Shown here: one piece after another, positions 12,241-23,989 of the stretch | How the letters are laid out: every line of letters starts with the position of its first letter | How positions within the stretch are numbered: position 1 is the first letter of the stretch | Source of the DNA: Synanceia verrucosa | Taxonomy: Eukaryota; Chordata; Actinopteri; Perciformes; Synanceiidae | Assembly (NCBI GenBank): GCA_029721515.1 | Contig: CM056561.1 | Location: 17,351,635-17,415,634 of the forward strand | Length of the DNA stretch: 64,000 nucleotides | Direction of reading: 5' to 3' | Made by a program: the position numbers and the translations under genes | The notes under the pieces: model-generated | Seen by the model: only the letters and a program-made list of their open reading frames with translations | Databases searched by the model: none | What the model was told of the DNA's origin: nothing

Positions 12241-12885
12241 GTCTCTCGTATTTTTTTTTTTTTATTTTTAATATTACTGATTAATATTTCTGAGTCAGTG
12301 ATCCGGTTTGTGTTTTAAAGTAAGAAGTTGCTAGGCTGTCAACAGCATCATACAGAACATGTCACCTTCTCAGACCCTTATTTCAGCGCGTCCTTTTAAA
12401 GAGCCAGGATACAGCCGCTGGAACATTCCACCGGAAGTGACGCTCTCACTGCCAAGAGATGCTCGAGATTCTTCTATAATACGATGGAGGCTATTATTTA
12501 ACGGATACTGATATACTGTAAGTACTATGTGGAGACATGGTGTTGTATTTAAGGTAAACTAAAAAAAAAAAATGACACACAAAGGCTGTATCATGTCATC
12601 AAAGGAATACAACAAAACTCTATTTCTATTTCTCCAGAGTCATGTGACAGGCTATATTTAGTATTATATTAATACCATGAATGTTGAGATAAATGAGGTA
12701 CAATAAGACATCAAAGGAATAAATGCATGATGCTTTTTGTACACAGTATTTTCAATATTATAGGCTAAATCATTACACCATTATACATCATCACTTCAGC
12801 AGCCAATGGCACTTCAATCTCTTCCTTGGTAATTTACAGTGTTGTTATGTTCTTATAGTGTTTTTATGCTGTTCTATTACTTATA
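12223..12885. repeat. 663-bp segment with promoter features, duplicated at 17988-18643
   Basis: This block recurs as a direct repeat at 17988-18643 with only scattered single-base differences and poly-A/T length changes, so the duplication is recent. It holds an ETS-type site with an adjoining TGACG (CCGGAAGTGACG, 12431-12442) and GC-richer sequence just upstream of the tmem269-like 5' exon. On the plus strand there is a strong splice donor (ATACT|GTAAGT, exon end about 12517) after a very short ATG frame (MEAII, 12484). This suggests a bidirectional promoter. Its right part (from about 12575) is also related to 14338-14760. Confidence 0.6.
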
Positions 12886-13082
12886 TTGTTGATTTTTGCA
12901 CTATTTTGTACTATGTATACAAAAACTTTTCAAGTTTTCTACTGTGTATGGCAACTATTGTGCAAAAAATATCCTTAAGTCTTATCTTAAATACTGCATA
13001 TTTTGTCAACACTGTTGCACTTTCACAAATACCTACGAAATGATACTTCACCAATAAGCTGCCCTCTGTGGGATGTACTTCA

Positions 13083-14280
13083 GTATCAGAATCAGAATCA
13101 GTTTTATTATTTTATTTTATTAAGTATGTCTACACATACAGGAATTCGACTCCGGGTTTTTGCAGTACCCTCTCGTACCAGAAGGTCAAGAAAATAGAAA
13201 TAGATAAATAACATAACTTACATAACATAAATATAACATAACATAAACATAACAAATAAACATATCTTACATAACATAAATATACATAACATAAATGTAA
13301 CATAACATAAACATAACAAACATAAACAAACATAACGTGAACATAAACATAACTTAAGTGTGACTATGGAGTGCAAGATGGCTTATATACAGAAAAATTA
13401 TGTACAGTCATTATATACAGCATATACAGTATGTCTACAGTATATACAGAATGTATCATATATATATTTATTATATAAAAGAGTTATATAGGTGAGGTCA
13501 ATGAGTGTTCATGGTTCAGGGATTGTTCCTGACACTCTGTGACTGGTGTTAAATGTTCATTAGAGTGACAGCCTGAGGGAAGAAACTGGTCCTGTGTCTG
13601 GTTGTTTTGGCGTACAGAGCTCTGTAGCGCCTGCCTGAGGGAATGAGGTGAAACAGGTTGTGTCCAGGGTGTGATGAGGTCTGCAGTGATGTTACCTGCC
13701 CGTTTCCTGACTCTGGACACATACAGGTCCTGAATGGAGGGCAGGCTGACACCGATGATTCTCTCTGCCGTCCTGACTGTCCGTTGTAGTTTGTGTCTGT
13801 CCTGTTTGGTGGCTGATCCAAAACACACAGTGATGGATGTGCAGAGAACAGACTGGATGATGGCGGTGTTAAACTGGATCAGCAGCTCCTGAGGCAGGTT
13901 GAACTTCCTGAGTTGGCGCAGCAAGTACATCCTCTGCTGGGCCTTTTTCCTGATGGTGTTGATGTTGTGCTCCCACTTCAGGTCCTTGGAGATTGTGGAT
14001 CCCAGGAACCTGAAGGTTTCCACAGCAGACATTGTGTTGTTCAGAATGGAAAGAGGGGGCAGTGTTGGGGGACTCCTTCTGAAGTCCACTGTCATCTCCA
14101 CAGTTTTGTGTGTTCAGCTCGAGGTTGTTCTGACCGCACCAGAAGGCCAGCTGTTCCACTTCCCGTCTGTACGCAGACTCATCTCCGTTCCGGATGAGGC
14201 CGATGACTGTTGTGTCATCTGCGAACTTTAAGAGTTTCACATTTGGGTCTCCTGAGGTGCAGTCATTGGTGTCATCGGTA
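13083..14280 (-). mobile_element. 5'-truncated LINE (L2/CR1-like) reverse-transcriptase fragment
   Basis: On the minus strand a decayed frame carries the reverse-transcriptase motif FADDTTV (the F/YxDD box), then the ELNTQKT and FLGS-type motifs typical of non-LTR LINE elements of the L2/CR1 group. It ends in the tail region at 13083-13200, which has a TCAGAATCAG-type 3' end. At least one frameshift splits the frame near 14100, and the 5' half of the element is absent. A dead copy. Confidence 0.75.
13196..13350. repeat. ACATAA-rich simple tandem repeat
   Basis: Imperfect tandem units of the type ACATAACATAAAT/AACATAAACAT fill about 150 bp next to the LINE 3' end. It may have grown from the LINE's A-rich tail. 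Confidence 0.6.
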
Positions 14281-14337
14281 CTGCGCTCTCTCGTACTTTA
14301 TTGAGTACATTTTGCGTATATATATTTTATGCATGCA

Positions 14338-14760
14338 AGCAAAGGCTGTATCGTGTTATCAAATGTGACAGGCTACAAGTAGCCAATTAACATTATTTGA
14401 ATGTTGAGACCAATGAGGTACAATAAGGCATTAAAGGAATAAATGTATGATGTTATTTCAGTATATTATTCTCAATATTACAGGCTAAATGTGTAATACC
14501 AAATCATTACACCGTGCCACTTGATCAGCATGTGACACTTTAATCTCTTACTTGGCAGCCTATAGTGTTCCTATGTTCTTTTTGATGTCTTTTATAGTGT
14601 TATATAATGGTTGTGCAAAAAAAATCATCCGAGATGAATAAAGTTTTATTTTATCTTAAATACTGCACAGTTTAAACAGTTTTTGCTGTTTCATAAATAT
14701 CTACAAAATGACACTGCACTATTAAGCTGCCCTACTATGGCATGTACTTTATTAAACTGT
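14338..14760 (+). repeat. Diverged copy of the 12575-13090 repeat
   Basis: Blocks such as AAAGGAATAAATG(C/T)ATGATG, the GGCTAAAT motif and the AAGCTGCCCT end appear in the same order as in 12575-13090, with clear divergence. The two copies flank the LINE fragment as direct repeats, so this is an older duplication or two copies of one repeat family. Confidence 0.55.
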
Positions 14761-14799
14761 TCAGTGTTTCAGTATTTATTGCATAACATGATGTTCTTG

Positions 14800-15633
14800 C
14801 CTAACAATCGATCAGCAGTACCTGGTCACTGTGAGGCTTCAAACAGGATGTTCTCAGAGGGAAGCTGCCACTGAGCTTAGAGTATGAACAGTGCCCTGTG
14901 GAACCAGATGGTGAATGCCACTCAACTCCAGGCACGTTTAAGGGAGGTGAGAGGCACCCAAGGGTCACATAAGAACATTCGAAACCGCTTACATCAGCAT
15001 GGTCTGCGTGGAAGACGACCTGCAAGGGTACCTGACCACACCACCAGGGACAAGCATCATCATCAGGGAGGCAGGGAGCATTTGAGCTGGACAAGGAACC
15101 AGTCGATTCACACTGAGCAGAAATGATGGCTGACAACACTGCTGGAGATATCAAGGCGGACGTTATGCATCAGCCTTTGGAGGTGGTGGTGTTACAATCT
15201 GGGCAGGTGTGTCTAGTCAATACAGAACTGATCTACACCTACTGTCAATGGTACTGTGACAAGTCAATAAGTCGTCATGTTGAGGGGTGTAACCCCGCAG
15301 ACTAGAACCTCAATGACCTGAGGGCAGCCCTTCAAGAAGAGTGGAATACCATGACTCAGCAGACAAAGTCCACTTATGAACAGCATGAGACGTCATTGTC
15401 AAGCTGTAATTGATGCTCAAGGACATACAATATGTTATTGAGACACTGACATTTTTTTATTGTGGTATACTGTTTTGTTTAAATAAATTGTATGAGATGA
15501 AGGAATTACCAGTGCATGCTTCTACTTAAATGCCCCACTTTCATGATATAATATTACTTTAGTATCAACTTTTTACATTTTCCATAAATTTCACCCAAAA
15601 GTCAAATATCCCTAACTTTTTGTGAGTAGTGTA
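14800..15633 (+). mobile_element. Decayed Tc1-like transposon fragment
   Basis: Broken plus-strand frames carry Tc1 transposase pieces: an N-terminal helix-turn-helix region (TIRNRL-like, GLRGRRPARVP, near 14970-15030) and a C-terminal piece near 15320-15420 resembling the family's EEW-QQT...SCN end. The right end CCTAACTTTTTGTGAGTAGTGTA (about 15611-15633) is a typical Tc1 terminal repeat. Many stops and frameshifts; not functional. Confidence 0.65.
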
Positions 15634-16436
15634 TATATTTTATTTATAATAGTATCTCTTTGAAAACATTCACTAAATATATATGATGATGACTTTTTAT
15701 TTCATACAAATTAAAAGTTATCCTAGCATCACTACTCACTCACTCTCTTTTAATTACATTATTAGATTGACCATTATCATACAGTGAAGCATATGGTGGT
15801 GCATGTTTTTCCAAAAGTATTGACCGTCAATGTTTTTTGTATTAATTTACATAATTCTGTTCTGCAAAACTGCTGAAACCATGACATCTTGACAATAAGC
15901 TTACCACAGATGAACACTTTATCAAGACCAAGGGAAATACAAGTCGCTGAGTTCAATACACTTTTAAAATAAGATATAGTGACTCAAATTATGCTCTATG
16001 TAACAGAAATATTTATATACTAATAACAATCACAATCCTTAATCCTTTGTTTTCTTAACCACAAAAGAATAGGATCTGGAAATGTTTCCATGAATATGCA
16101 TGTTGCAACTGTATTTATAATGAACCCAAACATGTCCTGTTTCTATGGAAATGGCCTCTTCATTCAAGGCTGAACTAAGTGTAAAACTACACCCAAATAA
16201 TGTGACATTCTTTCTTTTCATCACAACATATATTTATTAATATTGAAGACATACTAGCAGAAAATTCTACTCTGCTACTCTTCAAGTTCTGAGGGGAGGC
16301 TGGTGGGTATTTGGAAGGAGACTAAAGTGTCTTATTAAATGCTGATTATAGGTTGATGATATATCATAGTGATCCCAGTCACTATACATTTTGCACCAAC
16401 AGTAAATCCCTCCCTAAAATGTGAACTAAGAGTAGG
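15634..16436. other. AT-rich intergenic / 3' flank of the WxxW gene
   Basis: No exon, RNA gene or recognisable element was seen. It probably includes the 3' UTR of the minus-strand WxxW-domain gene that ends at 16437; a TTTATT near 16231 is a possible minus-strand polyadenylation signal. Confidence 0.35.
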
Positions 16437-19400
16437 TCACACTGAACAGAAAGCCAGTGGACATGTAAAGCGGACCTTGTAGTCCTGACAGCGTTTTCCA
16501 CCCGGCTGCTCCGCATTCACACAGGCAAAGCCACGAGTAGCATCATACCTGCAAAACATACAAAGAGGCTAACTATTAAAGGTGCAATCTCATTTTACTC
16601 AACACAAGGAAGGGGAACTGCTCAGTAATGCTAAATCCTGGTAAGGCTGGGTATCATTGAAAAATTATGACACTAGTGCTACTAGCACTGCCAAGTACTT
16701 CATTTGATAGGCTAGCCATCATGTGAATGGAAGCTACACTATATTGCCAAAAGTATTCGCTCACCTGCCTTGACTCACATATGAACTTAAGTGACATCCC
16801 ATTCCTAATCCATAGGGTTCAATATGACGTCGGTCCACCCTTTGCAGCTATAACAGCTTCAACTCTTCTGGGAAGGCTGTCCACAAGGTTTAGGAGTGTG
16901 TTTATGGAATTTTATGGGAGAAGTGTATTTGTGAGGTCGCACACTGATGTTGGACGAGAAGGCCTGGCTCTCAGTCTTCGCTCTAATTCATCCCAAAGGT
17001 GTCCTATCGGGTTGAGGTCAGGACTCTGTGCAGGCCAGTCAAGTTCATCCACACCAGACTCTGTCATCCATGTCTTTATGGACCTTCATTTGTGCAAAAA
17101 CAATGCAGGCACAATGCAGTCCGACAAGTATCGTTCTCCTGGCAACCGCCAATCCCAGACTCGTCTGTCAGATTGCCAGATGGAGAACACGTCTCCACTG
17201 CTCTAGAGTCCCGTGGCGACCGCGCATAGATGTTCACGCATTTCCGGACAGTTATCTTTTTGAGCGGTATAGTTTCACGTCACAGTCCATAATCTAATAA
17301 TCTATCTTGACATTTGCAACATGACCAACCGCAGTCATGCTCTCACATCCCATCATGTGTGTGAATTTCTGGCTTAGGGCCAGCTCCTCTGCCCTGGGAT
17401 ACACCCTGGACAAGTCTCCAGTTCATCACAGGACACATATAGACAGACAACCATTCACACTCACATTCACACCTACGGTCAATTTAAATTACCCAGTTAA
17501 CCTAATCCCCATGCATGTTTTTGGATGGTGGGAGGAAGCCGGAGTACCCGGAGAGAACCCACGCAGACATGGGGAGAACATGTAAACTCCACATCGGGAA
17601 CCGGGTACCTTCTTGTTATGAGGCGACAGTGCTAACCATTGCACCACCGTGCCGCCCACACACGCCATATTGCCAGAAACAAACACGGACCTCTGGGTGT
17701 AGCCTAGCCTAGCTCAGCCGATGTTTTAGAAAGGCGCTGACTGCCGATAGCTGTCTGTGAACCTGTCACTCAACGTAACCGCGCCCTAATTTATGCAAGA
17801 ACTTTAAGCCGAAATAAAATGTACCAGGCTGTAAATATGTTTTTAAAGCTATAAAGTCGGCTATTTTAACATGGCGGTCAAAGGAGAATTGCTCACTTCC
17901 AGAGCCAGCCCCCAGCGGCTGGACGGGAATTGCAGCTTTTTGAACGCAGAAGTGGTCCTCACTTGGAGAACCCACAACTGCCCCCTTGAGCTAAACGCGC
18001 ACTTTGTCTCTCGTATTTTTTTTTGATTTTTAATATTACTGATTAATATTTCTGAGTCAGTGAACTGGTTTGTGTTTTAAAGTAAGAAGTTGCTAGGCTG
18101 TCAACAGCATCATACAGAACATGTCACCTTCTCAGACCCTTATTTCAGCGCGTCCTTTTAAAGAGCCAGGATACAGCCGCTGGAACATTCCACCGGAAGT
18201 GACGCTCTCACTGCCAAGAGATGCTCGAGATTCTTCTATAATACGATGGAGGCTATTATTTAACGGATACTGATATACTGTAAGTACTATGTGGAGACAT
18301 GGTGTTGTATTTAAGGTAAACTAAAAAAAATGACACACAAAGGCTGTATCATGTCATCAAAGGAATACAACAAAACTCTATTTCTATTTCTCCAGAGTCA
18401 TGTGACAGGCTATATTTAGTATTATATTAATACCATGAATGTTGAGATAAATGAGGTACAATAAGACATCAAAGGAATAAATGCATGATGCTTTTTGTAC
18501 ACAGTATTCTCAATATTATAGGCTAAATCATTACACCATTATACATCATCACTTCAGCAGCCAATGGCACTTCAATCTCTTCCTTGGTAATTTACAGTGT
18601 TGTTATGTTCTTGTAGAGTTTTTATGCTGTTCTATTACTTATAGAACAGCACAAGGTTTAGGAGTGTGGCTGTCCACAAGGTTTAGGAGTGTGTTTATGG
18701 GATTTTTTGACCATTCTTCCAGAAGCGTATTTGTGAGGTCACACACTGATGTTGGATGAGAAGGCCTGGCTCTCACTCTCTGCTCTAATTCATCCCAAAG
18801 GTGTTCTATCGGGTTGAGGTCAGGACTCTGTGCAGGCCAGTCAAGTTCATCCACACCAGACTCTGTCATCCATGTCTTTCTGGACCTTGCTTTGTGCACT
18901 GGTGCACAGTCATGTTGGAAGAGGATGGGGTGTCTTGGTATGCTGAAGCATTCTGAGTTCCTTTCACTGGAACTAAGAGGCCAAGCCCAGCTCCTGAAAA
19001 ACAATGCAGGCACAATGCCGTCCGACAAGTATCGTTCTCCTGGCAACCGCCAATCCCAGACTCGTCCATCAGATTGCCAGATGGAGAAGCACGATTCATC
19101 ACTCCGGAGAACACGTCCCCACTGCTCTAGAGTCCAGTGGCGGCATGCTTTACATTGGTGATGTATGGCTTGGATGCAGCTGCTCGGCCATGGAAACCCA
19201 TTCCATGAAGCTCTGTGCACTGTTCTTGAGCTAATCTGAAGGCCACATGAAGTTTGGAGGTCTGTAGTGATTGATTCTGCAGAAAGTTGGTGACCTCTTC
19301 ACACTATGCCCCTCAGCATCTGCTGACCCCGCTCCGTCAGTTTACGTGTCCTACCACTTTGCGGCTGAGTTGCTGTCGTTCCCAAACACTTCCACGTTCT

Positions 19401-22400
19401 TATAATACAACTGACAGTTGACTGTGGAATATTTAGGAGCGAGGAAATTTCATGATTGGATTTGTTGCACAGGTGGCATCCTATCACAGTTCCACGCTGG
19501 AATTCACTGAGCTCCTGAGAGCGACCCATTCTTTCACAAATGTTTGTAAAAGCAGTCTGCATTTCTAGGTGCTTGATTTTATACACCTGTGGCCATGGAA
19601 GTGATTGGAACACCTGATTCTGATTATTTGGATGGGTGAGCGAATACTTTTGGCAATATAGTGTATGTGTGTCCTACTTGCTGGCTAACATCGCTGCACT
19701 ACACAGCACAGTTACCGCTGATAACAGTACCATCCAAACTGCATATGTAGTTGTGGAAGAGCCCTCCAATTCCCCTTTAGGTTAACACTGTTAGCTCTGT
19801 CAACACTGTTGCTATTGTTAATGCTGTTTGCACTGTTAGTATTGTTAGCTGCTAGCTCCTAGCTCAGACATATTAGTGTTCAGAGTAATTCCATGTCATG
19901 TCAAATCAAAAAATGCTTGCAAGCAAAACAATTTGTCATTTTTTATAACTGTTTTGCTACTGGCTTAAACTGATCAATACCTTAAAAGTGTGTGCTGCAC
20001 ACAACCTTAATCTCCCATATAAAGAAATAGTTCAACATTCTAGGAGAAAAAAACACCCCATGTCTGAAAGACTGTCATAAAGACTGTTTCTGTCTCAAAG
20101 TAACAAACTGCCTCAAAATCTCAACAACTAACGCATTCAATTTCATATAAGTAAAATCAATACAGCATGGTTTACAGGGGTTATCCATCCATCCATTATC
20201 TACCGCTTATCCTCATAGGGTCGCGGGGGGGCTGGAGCCTATCCCAGCTGTCTTAGGGCGGAAGGCAGGGTACACCCTGGACAAGTCGTCACCTCATCAC
20301 AGGACACATAGAGACAGACAACCACTCACACTCACATTCACACCTAAGGTCAATTTAAATTAACCAATTATGGGGTTCTAAGGGGGTATAGGGTTATGTG
20401 CTTGACTAAATCTTGCCTACTTCCTGTTTTCATAGGGAGGTTGCCAGGCAACCAGTGGAGACTGCTGCAAGCCAAAAATGTTAACTATCCCCCTGCTCCC
20501 AGTCTTTATAAGCTAAGTTAACTGACTGCCGACTGTAACGTTGCTGTTTATCTTATAGACATGAATAATATCGTTGTCAAGCAAGTGAATTCTTTCCCTA
20601 AAAGGTCAACGATTCCTTTTAACACAAACCCATTCTTTCAGTTACTTATCACGTTTGATATCATTCATATCCACATTAACATTTATGCAATCATCTACAG
20701 ACACACTATGACAGATGGTTTTACTCATCCATCAACACTTGGTAGCACTCACATTTGAAAGATGTCACCGGTCTGATGTGCAGGGACACCAGACACCGTC
20801 ATGGCTTCAATGGCCACAGGCTGAGAGCAGACCTGACTGGGATATAGCATCTGCAACTGGAGGAGGGTCTCATAGTCCCCTTGATTTGTGGGATTATCCA
20901 CGTTGAACCAACGTGTCCTACAACCTGCCAGACAGTGAAATATAGTTGAAAGCATATGGAAACATTGATGTAACCTCACTTTCACGGATTTCAAGTTTGT
21001 TTTGCTATTTGTTTTTCAGCAATTTTTACACATTTAACACATTTGTTTCTGTTATGTCTCAAAAAGCAACAGCTTTATAGGAAAAAATAATGAAAACCTA
21101 CCATGACAGAAATCTGAGGGACAGGTCAGTATTACTTGGTAATCCTGACATTGTTTACTCCTCTGATTCTCGTTGATGCATGCAAATCCAAAAGCAACAT
21201 CGTAGCTGGAATATAATAATAAAAAAAAAACATATAAAACTCATAAAAGGCTGAATAAAAGCCAAATGAAAACAGTATGAATGACTGAAAACACCCTTAC
21301 GAGAGGAAGGTGTCTCCAGTGTTTTTGGCAGATATTCCATTTGTTGCTTTGGCCTCAATGCTGATTGGCTTTCTGCAGACTTGATCAGGGAAAGTTTTCA
21401 GAAGCTGAACTATGGACTCCACATCTCCCTCCTCTGATGGGTCATCGCTGTTCAGCCACTGTGTTCGACATTGCTCCGACACTGAGTGGAAATTACAAAT
21501 CAAAACTGGATTTAAGCAAAAACATTGTTAGGGTTCGTGTGACAGTTATTTGTCTAACCCGTTTTTTTGAGAGGAGGGAATTGTCACTTTTCACACGCAT
21601 ATTTATAGTTTAATTTAGAAAATATTTATGTATTTTTGTCATTTAAACTGCATCAATGAAGATAAAAATGTACAGTGCTTAACAACTTTATTAGACCACC
21701 TGCCCTGTTTGTCTCAAACAGTAATTTGAAAATTAATAGATAACAATAATTCTTATAGTTTATCGTTAAATATATCATTTTGATTAAAGAGCTTGCACAT
21801 ACTGGTGGATTAACCATGCAACATGTACCTTGGCAGAACTCTTTCGGACATGTAAATCTGACTTGGTAATCTTCACACTTCCCGCTCTTCTGAACTGCAT
21901 TTACACAGGCAAATCCATAGGTGGCGTCATAACTGCAACAAAGAGGAGAGGAAAGCAATGAGCGCGGCGTGTCTCTTGTCACGTATTTCAACATTTTACA
22001 TTCTGTCTCATGTTGCTAATGTTCATTATACTTTAAAAAAGTGTCAGAGGTGTTGGAGGCAGGTTCCCCGGAGATGGTCTGGGCCTCGATGGCTATTGGC
22101 TGTGGGCAGATTTCTCTTGGGTATATGTTTAGGAGGTCACTGAGGACCTCATAGTCTCCGTATCCTGTTGGGTCGTCGTGATCAAACCAACGGGTCCTGC
22201 ACTCTGTGAACAATCAAAGAAGTCATTATCTTAGAACACCAGCTCATGTTTTTCCTTGAATTTAAAGGGGCAGTGTGTTGCAAAAATGACACCCTATAGC
22301 TTTAAATTAAGGTTGTGTCATTTGTGTCGTGTACCTGAGCAGAACTGTCCTGTGCAGGTGAACATGACCTTGTAATTGTCACACTGTCTCCCGGTCTGCT

Positions 22401-23722
22401 CTGAGTTAAGGCACACCACGCCGTGTGATGCACTGTAACTGTAAAACACAACCACCCCATCCTAATGTTACACTTGGTTTACATTCACCACCAAGGAAAT
22501 AAAGCAAAAGCCTGAGACTAACATGGTTCCATGGTCTCAACGTCTAACACCATCTGGCATATATGCAGCATTCATTTGACCAATTATCTCTCCACATTAA
22601 ATATCCAATTACACCTTTACTGTTCAGTTCCTTGTTGAAGTATTTCTGGCCCTGTGTGAGTTGCCCGCTTGTTGTTGAAGGGGTTTTTAGTGGTCCCCAG
22701 CAAAAAGACAAATGATCAGTTTTCACTAAATGTTTTTCATGAGTGACACAATAACAGAATATCTTAGGTAATATAACATTTCTATTTTATTTTATATATA
22801 TATTGAATTCATTGATTATTTTTGTTTTAATATGCCATATTAATTCCTCTGTTGTGTTTCTCATTCTTTTTCAGAATTTTGAGAAGAATTTCATTTGGTA
22901 TTAATTAAGATCTTAAGTCTCTTAACACTATTTTCGTCATTACCAGTATGGTGTTTTGGGACTAGTTTAGGGACATAGAGGATCTTATTAACAATATTAT
23001 CTACCATTTGTTGTTAAGACTAAAACAGCTCATATTGTGTATTAGGAACACGCAGTATTAATATCTGAAAGACAAATATGTTATTTAATTTACATTAAAA
23101 ATGTGAAAATATCTGTTACACAAAAAGACAAAAAGAAACAGTTCTTGACTCAGACTTTGTGCAACATTGTCAATCAAACTACAGCTTTCTGATGTGAGAT
23201 CAGCTTTACGTGTGGAAGCTGTTGCCAGTGTGGTGCGACTTGACCCCAGAAACCGTCTGAGCCTCCACGTCCACCGGGTTGGAGCAGATCCTCGTCAAGT
23301 GTTTCATTCTCAAGTCTTTCAGAAGCTCAGAGTCCCCGTCGCTGGAGACATTACGCTCATCGAACCACGCTGTCTTACAGGCTAAGGAAGAGCAAAGTTA
23401 ATGAGGTTAATGTTTCATTTCTCAATAGATTCTGACAAATAAATAATGCAGGACTTACTTTCCACTGCAGTGGCAGAGAACTGAAGGTCTAGAAGAAGAA
23501 GAAAAAAAAATAGTTAATTACTCATTTTTGATAAATGATTGTGTGTATGGAATTTTAAGAAATGAAACAATATTTTACTATATTACCTGATGCTAGAAGA
23601 CACCACACTGCAAAGCTCTAGAATAGCAAAAATAAATTACATTTAGCATGCACTGTAATGAGATATGCAACTGAAATCAGTTGAAGATGCACAAATTCAA
23701 ACTGTACCTGAAAGACCAGCAT
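16437..23722 (-). CDS. Secreted protein of four tandem WxxW (CILP/mucin-5 type) domains
   Basis: Eleven coding exons on the minus strand: 23722-23708, 23617-23587, 23488-23459, 23381-23210, 22438-22335, 22203-22032, 21932-21829, 21481-21301, 21205-21102, 20924-20753 and 16548-16437. They sum to 1197 nt (398 aa). The start MLVFQSFAVWCLLAS gives a clean signal peptide; an in-frame ATG about 45 nt upstream would only lengthen it. Four repeats of about 92 aa follow. Each has a first half C-(R/K)-T-x-W-(F/L) ... GD ... (I/V)C-x-x-P and a second half Y-(D/S)-A-x-x-G ... C ... C-x-(D/N)-Y-x-V-x-(F/L)-T-C. That is the WxxW domain of cartilage intermediate layer protein and mucin-5AC/2. Each domain uses the same exon pair (about 172 + 104 nt), so it grew by tandem duplication. 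Conserved cysteines suggest disulphide-rich extracellular modules. No transmembrane segment or other domain is present. The last intron carries a composite Tc1 insertion. Function unknown; likely matrix or mucus associated by family. Confidence 0.85.
17350..17657 (-). repeat. tRNA-derived SINE, teleost type
   Basis: Read on the minus strand, the 5' head GGTGCAATGGTTAGC (A-box like, as GCTAACCATTGCACC on the plus strand, 17631-17645) is followed by a degraded B-box and a long conserved body ending near CCCTGGACA. A headless relative lies at 20181-20370. It is nested in the Tc1 composite. It is not a functional tRNA, because the cloverleaf cannot close. Confidence 0.55.
17988..18643. repeat. 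Second copy of the tmem269-side promoter segment
   Basis: Near-identical direct copy of 12223-12885, including the ETS/TGACG motif (about 18193-18204) and the plus-strand ATG and splice donor. The left junction is with a dispersed repeat, and the right junction (after TTATA, 18643) is with Tc1 sequence. See the composite Tc1 entry. Confidence 0.75.
20181..20370 (-). repeat. Dispersed teleost repeat (SINE body, headless)
   Basis: The stretch from ATCCATCCATTATCTACCGC through the ACACCCTGGACAAGTC and CACTCACACTCACATTCACA motifs matches the body of the SINE at 17350-17657. The tRNA-like head is missing. It lies in the last intron of the WxxW gene. Confidence 0.55.
22439..23209. other. Intron of the WxxW gene, no feature seen
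   Basis: AT-rich intron between the two halves of WxxW domain 1. No exon or clear repeat could be supported. Confidence 0.4.
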
Positions 23723-23989
23723 GACTTTCTGTCTGGTAATCTCTCTTATGAGGAGAGAGTTCTTCATTAACGTGGGAATGAGAGGTCCCTGACAAAGCTG
23801 GGCTCCTCTGAAGAAGAGTGTGTTTGACAGCATGTGTAACACCAGTGTATCATGCTCAGGGCATATGTGCATCGCTGCTCCTCCCACGGAGGTTGAGCCT
23901 CCCCAGTGAGCAGCATCACCAACGCACTGATTCTCTCAGGAAGTTCATGTTTCTGCCTCAGTCCCTTCCTTCTTCCACCTCTCTGCTAA

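Larger units (their letters stand above)
16735..19665 (-). mobile_element. Composite Tc1-like element with matching terminal repeats and captured DNA
   Basis: Terminal inverted repeats at 16735-16765 and 19635-19665 match (TACACTATATTGCCAAAAG inward) and end in TA as Tc1/mariner elements do. Inside, left to right: a Tc1 end fragment with an internal deletion (16735-17225), a tRNA-derived SINE (about 17350-17657), another dispersed teleost repeat (about 17760-17985), the copy of the tmem269 promoter segment (17988-18643), then a nearly complete minus-strand Tc1 transposase region (about 19530-18645). Transposase parts seen: N-terminal MGRSQELSEFQRGT, first aspartate in SDESCF, second in QHDCAPVHK, glutamate in SPDLNPIEHLW. 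All three DDE residues survive, but frame changes break the ORF. It lies in the last intron of the WxxW gene. Confidence 0.7.

Noticed and set aside
13196..13350. CRISPR-like regular repeat
   Set aside because: Short ACATAA units with no unique spacers in a vertebrate genome; a simple repeat.
13484..14240. Minus-strand open frames of up to 205 codons as a host gene
   Set aside because: They carry LINE reverse-transcriptase motifs and are truncated and frameshifted; mobile-element remnant.
14801..15305. Small genes at 14.8-15.3 kb
   Set aside because: The pieces match a decayed Tc1 transposase and end at a Tc1 terminal repeat.
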